NCBI GenBank assembly: GCA_028712125.1
Contig: JAQTQS010000005.1
Location: forward strand, 1-38,143
DNA length: 38,143 nt
Origin: Candidatus Altarchaeota archaeon
GTDB taxonomy: Archaea > Altiarchaeota > Altiarchaeia > IMC4 > SCGC-AAA252-I15
Reading direction: 5' to 3'
Part shown: positions 10,347 to 18,887 of the stretch, one piece after another
Position numbering within the stretch: position 1 is the first letter of the stretch
Layout: every line of letters starts with the position of its first letter
The notes under the pieces: model-generated
What the model was told of the DNA's origin: nothing
The model's database searches: none
The model's input: only the letters and a program-made list of their open reading frames with translations
Translations under genes and position numbers: made by a program

Positions 10347-10389
10347 TTTATAAATACTCAAAAATGATTTAATACTCAAAAATGAGTTA
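10347..10389 (-). promoter_or_regulatory. TATA box (10347-10356) plus tandem ~18-bp-period operator-like repeat (10352-10371 and 10370-10389)
   Basis: TTTATAAATA about 25 bp before the gch3 start; aaatactcaaaaatgattta / taatactcaaaaatgagtta match 18/20, with a dyad ACTCA-AAAA-TGAGT in the second copy. Confidence 0.7.
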
Positions 10390-10458
10390 GAGGTAGGAAT
10401 GGTCTAGCCGACGAAGCAACACAGGACAATATTACTACAAAAACCAAGGTAATTACGC

Positions 10459-11502
10459 ATGGACGAGACAACAGACCTGCAAACGCTTGCGCGCTACCCG
10501 TTCCTCTCCGGGGCGAAAAAATACGTGGAAAAATTAGGCATGACGCTGGACAAGATAGGCGAGCACCCCGTATACTCGGCAGCAATAATGCTTGCAAGAC
10601 AACGGATACTCGACATGCCGGCCGGGAATTTCAAGCCGCCTGAAGACGAAAAGACCGACCAGGAGCTGTTGATACTCAGCTACCCGCTCGCAAGGATACT
10701 CGCAAGCGCCATAGGAGACAAGACAATAGCCGGAAGATACGCCGCTGCCGAAGCGGAAACGGCATACGAACGCCTGAGGGCCGAAGACCAAACGACGATA
10801 GAGGCAATAAAAGAAGACCTCGGCCTCTCCGCGGATACTGCAATAAGCCTGCCGGAATACCTAAAGCTGGCAACCAGGCCGGCTAAAAAAGACGCGGCCT
10901 ACAAGCTGGTAAACCGGACCGTCAACAAGGGAATGGTCTCGCTCTCACCCGGAGACGACCTGCTTCTGCTGAAAGAAGCGATAAGGCAGAAAGTCCTCGA
11001 ACCGGCGAACGTCAAGAACATACCATCAAGCATGAAAAAAACAGTAAACGAACTAAAGACCATGCTAATCGGAGCGGCATCTGAAAAACCGGAAATAGAA
11101 TTCCTCGACGAAAACGCGGTGCCGCCATGCATCAAACACGTCATCGGCCTCCTGCAAAGCAACCAGGCAAACCACAACGCAAGATTCATACTAGCGACAT
11201 TCCTGACAGGAGTCGGCCTGAAAGAAGACCAGATACTCAAGATATTCTCAACAAGCCCGAAATACGAGGAAGAGAAGACGAGATACCAGCTCGGCTTCCT
11301 CACAGGCGAAAAAGGAAACACCAAATACACCTGCCCGGCCTGCGCGACGATAAAGACATACGGCCTGTGCAAGGCCGACTGCAGGGTAAAGCACCCGCAG
11401 CAGTACTACAGGAACAACGCAGGAGCGCTAAGTGGAAAAAGCGCTGCTCGAGAGATAAACCCAAAGAAGACGAGTGACATGCCAAAGGGAGGGCTATTAT
11501 AA
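10459..11502 (+). CDS. priL: DNA primase large subunit (Fe-S)
   Basis: LARYPFLSGAKKYVEKLGMTLDKIGEHPVYSAAIMLARQRI; C-terminal PPCIKHVIGLL...NHNARFILATFLTGVGLKEDQILKIFSTSPKYEEEKTRYQLGFLTG...YTCPACATIKTYGLC...CRVKHPQQYYR. Confidence 0.92.
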   Translation: MDETTDLQTLARYPFLSGAKKYVEKLGMTLDKIGEHPVYSAAIMLARQRILDMPAGNFKPPEDEKTDQELLILSYPLARILASAIGDKTIAGRYAAAEAETAYERLRAEDQTTIEAIKEDLGLSADTAISLPEYLKLATRPAKKDAAYKLVNRTVNKGMVSLSPGDDLLLLKEAIRQKVLEPANVKNIPSSMKKTVNELKTMLIGAASEKPEIEFLDENAVPPCIKHVIGLLQSNQANHNARFILATFLTGVGLKEDQILKIFSTSPKYEEEKTRYQLGFLTGEKGNTKYTCPACATIKTYGLCKADCRVKHPQQYYRNNAGALSGKSAAREINPKKTSDMPKGGLL

Positions 11503-11529
11503 GGGGCAGTGCTAAATTTTATTTAGAAG

Positions 11530-12336
11530 ATGGCCACGAGAGTATACTGGTCTCACAAGGAGGGAGGAGGCGGGCAACTCCCGAGAAGTGTCGCAGCCGA
11601 CGAACTCACGCAAGCATTTTCCTTCGTAAGAGCTGAAAAAGACTCGCTTGTCTTCAAGGTCCAAGACAGCCAAACTAGAAAGCCCGTGGAAGTGAAGATT
11701 GCGAAAAGCAAGAAAGGCCTATGGGGGGAGCATCACTTCCAAGGCTTGCACGCGAGGGATGGTGAATTGCACATACTGCGGAGCGTTGAGATAAAAGGGG
11801 CCGACGTCAGCAGGCCCGGATGCCCCAAGATAGAACTATCCGTATACCAAGCCACGGTCAAAGGAAACACGATTGACGAAAAGGAATTGACAAAGAAGGC
11901 TCCTGAACCCCTTGGTGATAACCTAGAAGACAGGCCAACGCAAATAAGCCTGGAATACGACCCTCAAGTCCGAACCGGATTGCTAAGGGGAGATGTTGTC
12001 GGGAAACATCTGGAGAACGGCATGGCAGGAGTCATGCTCGGGCGCCTGGAAGAACACGCCAGAAGCCTTGGCGCGGAAACCGTCAAACTCAATAATTGGA
12101 GCGGCCTACTGTCGGATACCGATAGTAACATGTGGGCGCTAGTCCGGCGTAAGGGAAGCGGTTACATAGGTGACGCCGACCGGTTGGTGGGCGGCGGCGA
12201 ATATTGGGATTTAGGCGGAAGCACAACACTCACAAAAAGGCTTAAAGGGCAGCCAGAGCCGACGAGCAACATGCTGACGCATATGAGCTTTCCCACATCG
12301 CCGAACGGGAAGACGATGCACACCGAAAAAATTTAA
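11530..12336 (+). CDS. hypothetical protein, possible degenerate GNAT-like domain in C-terminal half
   Basis: 268 aa ORF directly after priL; LRGDVVGKHLENGMAGVMLGRLEEHARSLGAETVKLNN resembles GNAT motif A. Confidence 0.55.
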   Translation: MATRVYWSHKEGGGGQLPRSVAADELTQAFSFVRAEKDSLVFKVQDSQTRKPVEVKIAKSKKGLWGEHHFQGLHARDGELHILRSVEIKGADVSRPGCPKIELSVYQATVKGNTIDEKELTKKAPEPLGDNLEDRPTQISLEYDPQVRTGLLRGDVVGKHLENGMAGVMLGRLEEHARSLGAETVKLNNWSGLLSDTDSNMWALVRRKGSGYIGDADRLVGGGEYWDLGGSTTLTKRLKGQPEPTSNMLTHMSFPTSPNGKTMHTEKI

Positions 12337-12388
12337 ATCCGCGCGCTAGGAGATTTTTTCAGATGCAGGAAAGGCCATACCAAGTCGC

Positions 12389-13627
12389 TCATGCGCTAAA
12401 CTTCTCAAGCGCGCGCCTTAATTCCGCATGGCTCTTGGCATACTCCTCAATGCTTTTGCCTTCCATCACCGCATCAACAGCCTGCCTCATCGAAGCAGCC
12501 CCGGCCTTCGGACTGTCGGGATGGCCGTACACGCCGCCTCCGGCTTGTATTATTATGTCGTTGCCCATGAGCTTCATCAGGTCAGGGATTAATCCCTGGT
12601 GCAGGCCGCCGGAGCACACCGGGAAGACGGTCTTCAGGCCGCGCCATTTGCCGCTTGTGTCGAGCATCTCGTCCTTTATCTGGGCCACTTCTTCGGCCGG
12701 GCCTTCCATCTTGCCTACCGCCGTTCCTATGTGAAGCTGGTCGACGCCCGCAAGCCGGCAGAGCTTTGCTAGGACTATCATTGAAATGCCATGCTTCTTG
12801 TTGCGCGTTATTGCAGCATGCATGGCACGATGAGCATGTATCGCAAGGCCGGTGTTCAGGTTGCGCATGTATTGCAATCCGGCAAAGCCGACCGTGACGA
12901 CATCAATCATCATATACCGGCCGCCGTTGCGCTTTATGTACTCGGCGCGCTTGACCATCGTCTCCACGCTCCCGCTGATGTTGCAGCCGTAGCCGAACCT
13001 CCGGGCCGTAGAGCCTTCAAGACTATGAATCATCCCAAGCGCGAGCTTTGCGCGCTCGTCAAAAGGGCAGAAATCCTGGCTCGTCAGATTCTCATCATCC
13101 TTCACGAAATCACAGCCGCCGGCCAAAGCCTCGCGGGCCGCATCACGCCAGGCCGTAGGGCTCAAACCCACCTTAGGCTTCACGATAGTTCCGACAATTG
13201 GCCGGAGAGGGATTTCAAGCATCCTCCTGATTCCCCCGACGCCGAACAGCGGGCCGGGAAACGACTTGACGTACTTCTCAGGAAGCGTAATGTCTTCAAG
13301 CCGGAGATTCTCAACATGCTTCATGCCGAAAATATTGCCCGCAACGCTCGACAAAAGCTGGGGAATGTTGCCGGGCTCGAACAACTCTAGAGGATAAGCG
13401 ATTTTCACCAAACCGGAAGAGGAATCAACGGAAAACGCACGCGGCCGCAATCGGTCGCGAATCTCCTCGCTCATCGTCGAAATGTCAGTCCAAGTCCCGA
13501 TAGAAGACTCGCCCGCAATCGCGTCAACCGCCTTCTCAAGGCTGACGTTCACTGCAGGCTCGACGCGGAACAAACAGACGACATCGCTCTTGCCCGGCTG
13601 ATAGGAAAGGTCGATATAAGATTGCAT
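12389..13627 (-). CDS. rbcL: ribulose-1,5-bisphosphate carboxylase, form III-like
   Basis: SIGTWTDIS, GNIFGMKHVENLRLEDITLP, GTIVKPKVGLSP, GGCDFVKDDEN (carbamylated Lys motif), HAHRAMHAAITR, HIGTAVGKMEG (loop 6), CSGGLHQG, QAGGGVYGHPDSPKAGA; start 13627 fits TATA at ~13652. Confidence 0.93.
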   Translation of the reverse strand: MQSYIDLSYQPGKSDVVCLFRVEPAVNVSLEKAVDAIAGESSIGTWTDISTMSEEIRDRLRPRAFSVDSSSGLVKIAYPLELFEPGNIPQLLSSVAGNIFGMKHVENLRLEDITLPEKYVKSFPGPLFGVGGIRRMLEIPLRPIVGTIVKPKVGLSPTAWRDAAREALAGGCDFVKDDENLTSQDFCPFDERAKLALGMIHSLEGSTARRFGYGCNISGSVETMVKRAEYIKRNGGRYMMIDVVTVGFAGLQYMRNLNTGLAIHAHRAMHAAITRNKKHGISMIVLAKLCRLAGVDQLHIGTAVGKMEGPAEEVAQIKDEMLDTSGKWRGLKTVFPVCSGGLHQGLIPDLMKLMGNDIIIQAGGGVYGHPDSPKAGAASMRQAVDAVMEGKSIEEYAKSHAELRRALEKFSA

Positions 13628-13709
13628 GATTAACAATCAGCGGCTGGATATAAATCCGGCCAAGGCGACCGTATTTATAATGCGGGGGTTACATTATTTC
13701 TTTAGGCGG

Positions 13710-14672
13710 ATGCTGAAAAGTGTGGAAAAACCGACTATTAAGAATGGAATGATGAAAAAGTATGGCATTTACGCCGATGCGTTCATAAGCTTTGCACTCC
13801 TCTCTTTTTTGGTTTTTTTAAACAATTCTTTGGTATCCTCTGAAAACTTGCCAGACTACAAGCTAGGATTAGCCAGCGCAGCATTTGTATTTATTTTATG
13901 CTATTATTGCTTATACAGGAATGTGAGGTCAAAAAAGGAGGCAGTAGTACTTTGGTTCATCAAAACAACGAAACGAAATTATGCAATAAGCCTTTCGATT
14001 TCAGTCTTGATGGCGTTAGCCTACTTCGCGCTTGCCGAATACCTTCATGCATTTGTCCCTTCCCTGGATAGAAGTATGATTGCCATGCTTGTTATTTCGT
14101 TCGCTTTGACTTACAGGATTATCGAATACCATCTGACAAAGAAACTTGTTTCTCCACCCTTGCTGTTGGAGAACGGCCAGACTGCCAATATGTTTTTCAA
14201 GGTTTATGTAGTAGCGTTGGCTGGCATATTTCTGTTAACGGGCGCTCTGGTGATTATTTCCCCCGAAGCGCATCCTGAAGCCCCGATGTTGAAGGAATGT
14301 GATTTAATCGAGAGTCAGCAAAGCAAGGACACGTGCTATGAGTATGCAGGTGCTAAGGTATTGAAGACGCAGGTATGCGATGAGATAGCCAACGTAACTA
14401 TAAGGGATTACTGCTATGTTGGTATTGGAGAAAAAACGAAAAGTGAGTATGTTTGTAATAACGTTACGACTTCGAAGTACAGAGATTTTTGTGTAATGCT
14501 AGTCAGCGCACAGAATAAGGACCTGAGTGCCTGTACTCAAATTAAGAATAACGTTGCATTATACACATGCTACGCAATTATTGAAAAAAACATTTCAATC
14601 TGCGAGGGGATAGAAAACCAGTCATATCAGGGGTGGTGTACTAATTTTACAGTATATTATCTGAATAAGTAG
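13710..14672 (+). CDS. polytopic membrane protein with C-terminal tandem Cys-x11-Cys repeats
   Basis: ORF 13626..14672, start likely 13710 (TATA-like TATTTATAAT near 13672). About five hydrophobic segments, then five CX11C units spaced X13/X10: CDLIESQQSKDTC, CDEIANVTIRDYC, CNNVTTSKYRDFC, CTQIKNNVALYTC, CEGIENQSYQGWC. Confidence 0.75.
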   Translation: MLKSVEKPTIKNGMMKKYGIYADAFISFALLSFLVFLNNSLVSSENLPDYKLGLASAAFVFILCYYCLYRNVRSKKEAVVLWFIKTTKRNYAISLSISVLMALAYFALAEYLHAFVPSLDRSMIAMLVISFALTYRIIEYHLTKKLVSPPLLLENGQTANMFFKVYVVALAGIFLLTGALVIISPEAHPEAPMLKECDLIESQQSKDTCYEYAGAKVLKTQVCDEIANVTIRDYCYVGIGEKTKSEYVCNNVTTSKYRDFCVMLVSAQNKDLSACTQIKNNVALYTCYAIIEKNISICEGIENQSYQGWCTNFTVYYLNK

Positions 14673-14675
14673 TGA

Positions 14676-15032
14676 TTATTTCTTCAGCATGTCCGCGAGC
14701 TTTCCCACAGAGCCCGCTATGCCGCCGATTGTTTTTTTGGCCTGCCGGTATTTCATGTAGGCCCTTATAATGTATGCCAGCCTTGGGATGAGGTAGATTA
14801 TGAGTAGGGCGATTATGTAGAATAACGCAAGACCGAGGATTGTTGACTGGCAGGCGAGGGCGAATATTATTGTCAGCACACCGGAGAGTAGGAAGTCTTT
14901 ACAGCTGGGCAGGAGCCGCTTCCTTAACTCGCCCCAGATAAGGCCGATGAGGGAGGAGGTCACTCTTGTAAGGGGTGTGGCAAATGATTTAATCAGTTTA
15001 TTCACTTTAGTTTTTTCTGTTGTACATAACAA
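14676..15032 (-). CDS. small membrane protein, unknown function
   Basis: 118 aa; DFLLSGVLTIIFALACQSTILGLALFYIIALLIIYLIPRL hydrophobic; overlaps the upstream gene. Confidence 0.5.
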   Translation of the reverse strand: MLCTTEKTKVNKLIKSFATPLTRVTSSLIGLIWGELRKRLLPSCKDFLLSGVLTIIFALACQSTILGLALFYIIALLIIYLIPRLAYIIRAYMKYRQAKKTIGGIAGSVGKLADMLKK

Positions 15033-15363
15033 AGAATATGCTCCCCAACAGAGGAAAAAATATTATAACTAGAACCCATGCTATTTTATCATTGGGATTT
15101 TTCCAGTCTTCTTTTGTTAAGCAGGAGTATAATGCATAAACAACAAGCACAATCTCGAGTAAGATGAGTAGGAGGATAATGCCGTAAAAAGTGAATATTG
15201 CAGCGAATATGCCTGTCATTACCGCAAATGGCGCCCCTAAAATAGAACAGCAGCAGAGTTCTGATGCCGCATCCGGACTTTGACTTTGCGCTGCTGATAC
15301 ATAGCTTGTTAAAAAAGTGAGGATAAAACACATCGTAATTAGGTAGGGATTAGATTTCTTCAT
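15007..15363 (-). CDS. membrane protein with signal peptide, CCC motif and PLDc_N-like TM domain
   Basis: MKKSNPYLITMCFILTFLTSYVSAAQS (signal peptide), ELCCCSILG, C-terminal WKNPNDKIAWVLVIIFFPLLGSIFFVMYNRKN similar to phospholipase D nuclease N-terminal TM domain. Confidence 0.6.
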   Translation of the reverse strand: MKKSNPYLITMCFILTFLTSYVSAAQSQSPDAASELCCCSILGAPFAVMTGIFAAIFTFYGIILLLILLEIVLVVYALYSCLTKEDWKNPNDKIAWVLVIIFFPLLGSIFFVMYNRKN

Positions 15364-15406
15364 TGTAGGGTAATTACTATATCCCTTGTGATATTGTTGC
15401 ATAATC

Positions 15407-15994
15407 TTACAGTACTCCTTTTGTTGACGGGATGTTTTTTCCTGTTATTTTGACCGCTTCTTTCAGCGCCCGTGCTAGGGCTTTGAACGTTGCTTCTACT
15501 TTGTGGTGGTCGTTCCTGCCTTCGGTTTTCACGTTGAGGTTGAGGCCGCCGTTTAGCGCGAGGCTTTCGAGGAAGTGGACTATGTTCTCCTTTGAGACGT
15601 CGCCGACCCGGCGGTCGTTGAATTCGGAGAAGGGAAGGTCGATTACCGCATAAGGCCTGCCTGAGAGGTCGACCGATACTACGGCGCGGGAGTCGTCCAT
15701 CGGGACGATTGCGTAGGCCATGCGGTTGATGCCTTTCTTGCTGCCGAGGGCTTTTTGGATTGCGGTTCCTAGGACGATTCCTATATCCTCAACGAGGTGG
15801 TGGTCGTCGACGTCGACGTCGCCTGACGCGGTTATTTTAAGGTCGAAGCCGCTGTGTTTTGTAAAGGAGGCTAGCATGTGGTTCAGGAATTTGAGCGGCG
15901 TCTTGATGCTGCTTTTTCCATTGCCGTCAAGGTTTAGGGAGATTGCGATTTTAGTCTCCTTTGTTTCCCGCGAAATAGATGCCTTGCGTGCCAT
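15407..15994 (-). CDS. hisB: imidazoleglycerol-phosphate dehydratase
   Basis: FLNHMLASFTKHSGFDLKITASGDVDVDDHHLVEDIGIVLGTA...MDDSRAVVSVDLSGRPY...EGRNDHHKVEATFKALARAL. Confidence 0.95.
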   Translation of the reverse strand: MARKASISRETKETKIAISLNLDGNGKSSIKTPLKFLNHMLASFTKHSGFDLKITASGDVDVDDHHLVEDIGIVLGTAIQKALGSKKGINRMAYAIVPMDDSRAVVSVDLSGRPYAVIDLPFSEFNDRRVGDVSKENIVHFLESLALNGGLNLNVKTEGRNDHHKVEATFKALARALKEAVKITGKNIPSTKGVL

Positions 15995-16021
15995 CGTCGT
16001 TTAATTATGGTGCCGCCCTTT

Positions 16022-16672
16022 TTAAGACGTGGTTTGCGGCGCGACTTCGGCCGAGAGCCGTTTCCGGAATCGTTCGAGCACCCTGAGGAGCGGGCGACCC
16101 AGCGCGAGCATGAAGAGGACGTTGCCGGTTGCGCGGGCGGTGTCCATCGGCAGGCCTGCGGATACGACGGCGATGTAGGTCGTTATTGAAGGCTCGGCTG
16201 AGAATGCGCTCCACCAGAAGAGGTCTGTGATTAGGCCGTATGCGTATGCCGAGAGGACGGTGTATATTATTAGTAGTATTATTGTCAACCTTTTCCTGTT
16301 GGATGGTATGAAGCCTGCGAAGAATCCTGTAAGGCCGAGGCCGAGCATCTGGTATGGCGTCCAGGGGCCGTGGCCGAGCATGAAGTTCGAGAGGAGGATT
16401 GTGGATGCGCCGAGCATGAAGCCTGTCGAGCTTCCGTAGACGCTGCCGGCCAATGTTACGAGCATGAAGACAGGGGAGAATTCGCCGAGCGAGTGGAGGA
16501 GCTGCCTTGATACGACCGTGAGGGCGGTTAGCATTCCTATCAATGCGATGGTCTTCGGGTTTGCGGTCCGCTCGAACCTTAGCGCGAGTGCGATGCATGC
16601 CGTTATAGTTATCGCAAGCGTGAGCGCCGCCCAGTTGAAAGTTATGTATTCAAGCATTGCTTCTGCCCCCAT
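16022..16672 (-). CDS. ECF transporter S (substrate-specificity) component
   Basis: Polytopic; GEFSPVFMLVTLAGSVYGSSTGFMLGASTILLSNFMLGHGPWTPYQMLGLGLTGFFAGF; overlaps the ECF ATPase. Alternative start 16657. Confidence 0.82.
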   Translation of the reverse strand: MGAEAMLEYITFNWAALTLAITITACIALALRFERTANPKTIALIGMLTALTVVSRQLLHSLGEFSPVFMLVTLAGSVYGSSTGFMLGASTILLSNFMLGHGPWTPYQMLGLGLTGFFAGFIPSNRKRLTIILLIIYTVLSAYAYGLITDLFWWSAFSAEPSITTYIAVVSAGLPMDTARATGNVLFMLALGRPLLRVLERFRKRLSAEVAPQTTS

Positions 16673-18023
16673 GTTTTTCCTGGCCCGCGATGCGGCCTTC
16701 TGAAAGCCTTATCGTTCGGTCGGCGCGCTCTGCGAGGTCCGCATCATGCGTGGCGATTATTATCGTCGAGCCTTGCTGCTTGAGGCGGTCGAGGACTGTA
16801 AGCAGCCTTGAGCGGGATTCAGGGTCTATCCCCCTTGTCGGCTCGTCAAGGGCTATGATTTTCGGGCTTGCGACCATGATGGATGCAAGCGCGACCCTTT
16901 GCCGTTCTCCGCCGGAAAGGTCGCGGGGATAGCGGCCCTTGTATTCCGAAAGCGAGAAGTCGCGGAGCGTTCCGTCTATGCCGCCTTTTTTACCGAGGTT
17001 TGCTAGCGTGAACGAAAGCTCGCCTTCAACGCTCTCGCAGAAGAGGCAGTCGTCCGGGTTCTGGGATAGCAGGCCGACCGTTGCCGCAAGACGCTCGACG
17101 TCCGTTTCCCTGGTGTTCATGCCGTATACCGTGACGTCGCCGGCGCCGGGCTTCAGCAGGCCGTTGAGGTGCTTTAACAGCGTTGTTTTTCCAGAGCCGT
17201 TCGGGCCGGTGATGCTTATGTGCTCGCCTTCATGGACGGACAGATTTATGCCGTCGAGTATTTTTTTCCCTGATATGCTGTATGACAAGTTGGAGATTCG
17301 CACAACGGCCCTGCCTGTTTTTCCTGCCCGATTTTTAGGAGGTATTTTCGCATTCTGTGCTGGCGCACCCCCCATGTTTATGGCCATTCCGGCATTTTCA
17401 GGCATTTTGTAGTTGTGTTCGACAAGGACTATCGTCGTCCGGTCTTTTTTGTTTAGTTTGAGCAATAGTTCGTTGAGGCGCCGCACGGACTCTTGGTCGA
17501 GCTGGGAGCACGGCTCGTCGAGCAGAAGGATTTTAGGCTTCATCGCGATGACTGCGGCGGTTACAATCTTCTGCTTTTCGCCGGCTGAAAGCATGCTGGT
17601 CTTGCGGCCGAGCAGATTGCTTATGGAAAGCTCGTTTGCTATCCACTTGATTCTTTCCTCGATTTCTTTTTGGGAGAGCCGCATGTTCTCAAGGCCGAAC
17701 GCTATCTCGCTTTCCACGCCGGTGCAGACAATCTGGTTTTCAGGGTCTTGGAAGACTGTGCCAACGTCCGATGATATGTCCTCGACATTGCTTTTCAGCG
17801 TGTCGCGGCCGTTGACAGTCACATTGCCGCCGTATACGCCGCCTCCGTAGTGCGGGATGAGGCCGTTTATGCATTTCAGGAACGTGGTCTTCCCAGAGCC
17901 TGACGGGCCTTGGACTAGGACGAATGAGCCTTCCGGTATCGAGGAGTTCATGCGGTAGAGCGCGTTTTCGCGCGCGTCCGGGTGGCGGTATGACACGCCC
18001 TTGAATTCAATTATCGGCTTCAT
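16650..18023 (-). CDS. ecfA: ECF transporter ATPase, two ABC domains fused (EcfA1-EcfA2)
   Basis: Two Walker A motifs (GPSGSGKTTFLKC; GPNGSGKTTLLKH), two ABC signatures (LSAGEKQKI; LSGGERQRVALAS), two Walker B (ILLLDEP; IIALDEP). Confidence 0.93.
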   Translation of the reverse strand: MKPIIEFKGVSYRHPDARENALYRMNSSIPEGSFVLVQGPSGSGKTTFLKCINGLIPHYGGGVYGGNVTVNGRDTLKSNVEDISSDVGTVFQDPENQIVCTGVESEIAFGLENMRLSQKEIEERIKWIANELSISNLLGRKTSMLSAGEKQKIVTAAVIAMKPKILLLDEPCSQLDQESVRRLNELLLKLNKKDRTTIVLVEHNYKMPENAGMAINMGGAPAQNAKIPPKNRAGKTGRAVVRISNLSYSISGKKILDGINLSVHEGEHISITGPNGSGKTTLLKHLNGLLKPGAGDVTVYGMNTRETDVERLAATVGLLSQNPDDCLFCESVEGELSFTLANLGKKGGIDGTLRDFSLSEYKGRYPRDLSGGERQRVALASIMVASPKIIALDEPTRGIDPESRSRLLTVLDRLKQQGSTIIIATHDADLAERADRTIRLSEGRIAGQEKHGGRSNA

Positions 18024-18870
18024 TGCTTACCATGGGTATTGCGAATAGTGCGATTGCAATGACGGGTATGATGTTGACTTGGGGGACGAGCGAGCGGTAG
18101 GGCCAGTAGTCCAGAATGCCGCTTGCTGCCGACAATGCCAGCATTACGATGGACGCGGCGAGGGCCAGCAGCGGGAGGTAGTCTGACTTTTGCAGCGATT
18201 CGGTCTTGTATGTGGTGCGGTTCTTGTTGTAGGACCTGCATGCCATGGACTCTGCGAGGTTGAATGAGCGTTCGAGCGACGAGACGACTGCCGGGATGAT
18301 TAATGCTGAGTGTTTTGAAAGTCTTGAGATGAGGCTCCCGGACGAGAGGGCAAGGCCCCGCGAGCGCTGGGCGTCTCGTATGGACTGCATGTCGTCCGAG
18401 ACTACGGGGGTGAAGCGAAGCGCTATGGACATTAGGAGGGACGAGCTTGACAGGAGCGGCGGTGTTATTCTCAGTATGGACTCTGGCGGAACCAGGGCCG
18501 AGAATATTGCGAATGCGAGGAGCATGTCCATTATGAGCACGGCCATGATGAGGCCGAATGCTGTGGATTCCAATGTTATCGGGCCTCCGATGAGGAAGAG
18601 CGGGATTTGGATTTCCGAAAGTTGTATTTTATTCGGGATTTCCAGCAGCACGGTGCTTCCCTTGTGCACGAACAGCACGTTTACGAATAGCGGGAGGAGG
18701 CCGAATGCGAGTCCTGCGCGAATCGTCTGCCTGTAGTTTATCTTTTGGCTTGCCGCCGTCCATGCTAGCGTCATCAGGAGCGCGAGCAGGTATACCGGGT
18801 TGTATGTCAGCACGCCTGCCGCAACTGTTGCGGTAAGCCAGAGCGCCAGTATTTTTGCGTTGTAAGCCAT
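18007..18870 (-). CDS. ecfT: ECF transporter transmembrane T component
   Basis: Polytopic protein with SLLMSIALRFTPVVSDDMQSIRDAQRSRGL and SSLERSFNLAESMACRSY, typical EcfT cytoplasmic motifs; start MAYNAKILALWL at 18870. Confidence 0.9.
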   Translation of the reverse strand: MAYNAKILALWLTATVAAGVLTYNPVYLLALLMTLAWTAASQKINYRQTIRAGLAFGLLPLFVNVLFVHKGSTVLLEIPNKIQLSEIQIPLFLIGGPITLESTAFGLIMAVLIMDMLLAFAIFSALVPPESILRITPPLLSSSSLLMSIALRFTPVVSDDMQSIRDAQRSRGLALSSGSLISRLSKHSALIIPAVVSSLERSFNLAESMACRSYNKNRTTYKTESLQKSDYLPLLALAASIVMLALSAASGILDYWPYRSLVPQVNIIPVIAIALFAIPMVSNEADN

Positions 18871-18887
18871 TTTTAAATCAGGAATCA

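Noticed and set aside
16005-16598. 197-aa Arg/His-rich minus-strand ORF
   Set aside because: Alternate frame of the ECF S-component gene; biased composition and no recognisable domain.
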